Source: Microbulbifer rhizosphaerae
Lineage (GTDB): Bacteria > Pseudomonadota > Gammaproteobacteria > Pseudomonadales > Cellvibrionaceae
Assembly: GCF_014191725.1 (NCBI RefSeq)
Contig: NZ_JACHWZ010000007.1
Coordinates: 184,002-248,001, forward strand
Length of the DNA: 64,000 nucleotides
Direction of reading: 5' to 3'
The notes beneath the pieces were generated by a model that was given only the letters and a program-made list of their open reading frames with translations, made no database searches and had not been told where the DNA came from. This document shows, one piece after another, positions 62,690 through 64,000 of this stretch. The position numbers and the translations under genes were made by a program. Position 1 is the stretch's first letter, and each line of letters begins with the position of its first letter.

Positions 62690-63006
62690 TACAGCTGTCT
62701 TACTGTTCAACATCGTCGAGCTATTGTTGCCTGGGCAAGCAGAGGGCACATCGGAGTGGCGAGATCTGCTGAGACGTTTGAAAAACTGCGGCTTGGATTA
62801 TTGGGCTGACTTTGGGTCACAGTCGCTTGTTGTGGCTCTACATAGTTCCCATCAGGACGATCCAAAATCAGCAGCTGATCATGCTGGTGATATAGGTAAA
62901 AACACGCTGATGCATTCGTCATTCATCGCCTTAAACAAATGGAATCTGCTCCAAACGCATGCTGAGCTGTTCCACAATCGGATTTTGTAGTAAGAAATTA
63001 TGCCTC
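62690..63006. other. spacer without a supported gene
   Basis: A plus-strand open frame (62724-62990) has no ribosome site and no family likeness. GTAGAGCCACAACAAGC-type sequence around 62830 gives no clear structure. I see nothing functional here beyond a possible terminator region of the response-regulator gene. Confidence 0.4.
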
Positions 63007-63228
63007 TCAGGACGCAGATTCTGGCTTAATTATCAATAGGTTCGAAGGATCACCATGATGCAAGACAATCTTTGCTTCAGAACTGCCCGCAGTGAACTCC
63101 ACTACTTGACCTGGTACTAGCTCAAGATCTAGACGACAACCATTGCTACAAATGAAGCTGATAGAGAGTTTCTCTGATCCTGCATTCTCAATACTTCGCG
63201 CCGCACGCCTAACGTTTGAGAAAACCAC
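63007..63228 (-). CDS. small hypothetical protein next to the intron end
   Basis: A 73-codon frame from GTG at 63228, reading LSISFICSNGCRLDLELVPG and ending IIKPESAS, predicted beta-rich. It starts about 20 bases past the probable 3' end of the group II intron, so it may be the 3' exon part of an interrupted gene and not a full gene. No family is recognised. Confidence 0.4.
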   Translation of the reverse strand: MVFSNVRRAARSIENAGSEKLSISFICSNGCRLDLELVPGQVVEFTAGSSEAKIVLHHGDPSNLLIIKPESAS

Positions 63229-63244
63229 CTTGCTTCCCGCCGTT

Positions 63245-63319
63245 GCGTTCCGGGTAGGAGCCGCCCTCTCGGGCGGCGCCCCCCACAGATCCGGACGTGA
63301 GCTTTAACTCATCCGGTTC
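63245..63319 (-). ncRNA. group II intron domains V and VI (outer intron), degenerate
   Basis: On the minus strand a 32-base domain V (63319 to 63288, GAACCGGATGAG... CACGTCCGGATC) is followed by a domain VI hairpin (GCCGCCC-GAGA-GGGCGGC) and a likely bulged A in CCTAC. The catalytic triad normally AGC reads AAC, the opposing GGTTC reads GGATC, and the domain V loop is not a GNRA loop. It lies 60 bases after the reverse transcriptase stop, the normal place for an intron 3' end. Confidence 0.75.
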
Positions 63320-63379
63320 CTCAGTAATCAGAGTATTGGCACCACTCTGACGTATGACCATGTGCCCGGCAAGCATTGC

Positions 63380-63909
63380 CTACACCATCTTTGTGATCCT
63401 GGGTCTGGGGAGCTGCCATCTCATCAAGAATTTCGCAAACTTCTCCCAGCTTATGTGCCCATCTCTCGTCCGCCGGCCAAGCCAGCGGCGCCAGCAATCT
63501 CTCACGTGCTGGTATAGCATCCACAGCGCCCGGTAGTTACACCGGATGCCATAGTAGTTGTACAGCCCGTGAAGCTTTGAACACAGCTGTTGATGCTGTT
63601 CCTTGATCGGGTCATGTTTGCTGTTGCGGCAGTAGAGGTACAGGTTGCGCATGGCGCGCTTCTGTCGCTTTCTCATCGTCTGCCGCTTGATCACCCAGTT
63701 GCCGTTTCGTGATTTGCCCCAGTAGTGAGTAAATCCGAGAAAGTCGAATGTGCCATTCCCACTCTTAGCTGAGAGTTTACTCGGCCATCTGAAGCGCACC
63801 ATTTTAGTCTTGTCGGGATGGATGCTCAGCCCGTACTTCTCGAAGCGCTTTGGCAGCGCCTTCATCAGGCGCTCACCGTCCGCTTCGTGCTCACAGCCCA
63901 GCACGAGTC
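63380..63909 (-). pseudogene. group II intron reverse transcriptase/maturase, C-terminal part after an intron insertion
   Basis: About 175 codons remain, starting at LGCEHEADGERLMKALPKRF, which is what normally follows the YADDFV catalytic box. Then come HPDKTKMVRF, FDFLGFTHYWGKSRNG (domain 7/thumb) and the maturase X domain (LHGLYNYYGIRCNYRALWML, RRWLGRRTRDG). The YADD part is not adjacent: directly upstream lies the 3' end of another group II intron. The open frame runs through that intron to the window edge by chance. If the inner intron splices, the enzyme could be whole; otherwise this is a fragment. Confidence 0.85.
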
Positions 63910-64000
63910 GAGTCGCCCCGGGGACCCTCCCCCCGAGGCGCTCACAGAACCGGACGTGAACGTCTCCGCTCATCCGGCTCCTCCTATCCAGCCTGTCCAT
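63910..64000 (-). ncRNA. 3' end (domains V-VI) of a second group II intron nested in the first
   Basis: A canonical 34-base domain V lies at 63980-63947 on the minus strand: GAGCC start with the AGC triad, GAGA tetraloop, two-base bulge and GGTTC end. A domain VI hairpin with a bulged A follows (CCTCGGGG... CCCCGGGGCGAC) and the intron seems to end near 63910, between GACT and TCGTGCTGG, i.e. inside the Phe codon after YADD. The rest of this intron lies beyond the window. Confidence 0.75.

Noticed and set aside
1..64000. tRNA, rRNA and CRISPR arrays
   Set aside because: I looked for tRNA-like ends, rRNA blocks and spaced direct repeats; the only regular repeats are the tandem and REP types listed.

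Overview
The window is a GC-rich chromosomal segment (my estimate is around 60% GC, with AT-rich islands) from a gammaproteobacterium. The evidence is the set of housekeeping genes: mtgA, a Nampt-type nadV, cbpA/cbpM, yqiJ/yqiK with a PspA-like gene, a tyrosine-catabolism operon (hpd, VOC, fah), a YrbG antiporter and a TldD/TldE cluster. REP-type hairpins resembling those of Pseudomonas and marine relatives also fit. A Microbulbifer/Cellvibrionales-like host is my guess, not something the sequence proves.

Positions 1-31,300 are mostly an accessory/defence island. It starts with a winged-helix Fic protein whose stop is one base from the start of a lipoprotein carrying MORN repeats and a legumain-like C13 peptidase. 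A PDDEXK (DUF1016) nuclease gene follows, then a second, truncated 3' end of the C13 gene. After two AT-rich unknown genes, mtgA, a lipoprotein, a broken hydrolase and an unusual PhzF homologue comes the main system at 9.9-20.9 kb: SNF2 helicase, canonical Fic, very long Mod-type methyltransferase, Res-type helicase-nuclease. A 17-bp tandem duplication right after the best mod start codon puts the gene out of frame, as in a phase-OFF allele. Next are a PIN / XRE-ImmA pair, a decayed RNA-repair locus (slipin with an in-frame stop plus an RtcR C-terminus), a DUF262 / DUF3696-ATPase / unknown three-gene operon, a DUF885 peptidase and HigBA.

Positions 31.4-43.4 kb are more conserved: the hpd-VOC-fah operon with a palindromic operator, a calcium/sodium antiporter, CbpA/CbpM, a RES-type toxin-antitoxin pair with 16-bp tandem repeats across the gene junction, and the ribbon-helix-helix / PspA / YqiJ / YqiK envelope-stress operon. 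Downstream of yqiK sit a DUF4019 gene, whose signal peptide is built from eight 9-bp repeats, and a second copy of the yqiK 3' end. This [full gene][cargo gene][3' fragment of the same gene] layout is the same as at the C13/DUF1016 locus, and suggests single-crossover integration of small circular DNA.

Positions 43.5-57.7 kb hold nadV, two Tat-signal TldD paralogues around a signal-less TldE, and a six-gene set (DUF4159, MoxR, DUF58, BatA-like, two large membrane proteins), all on the plus strand. Positions 57.7-64 kb hold REP-type repeats, an AT-rich YopT-like (C58) protease homologue, a 7TM-DISM sensor kinase with a pseudo-receiver and its LuxR-type regulator, and, on the minus strand, part of a group II intron whose reverse transcriptase is interrupted by the 3' end of a second group II intron.
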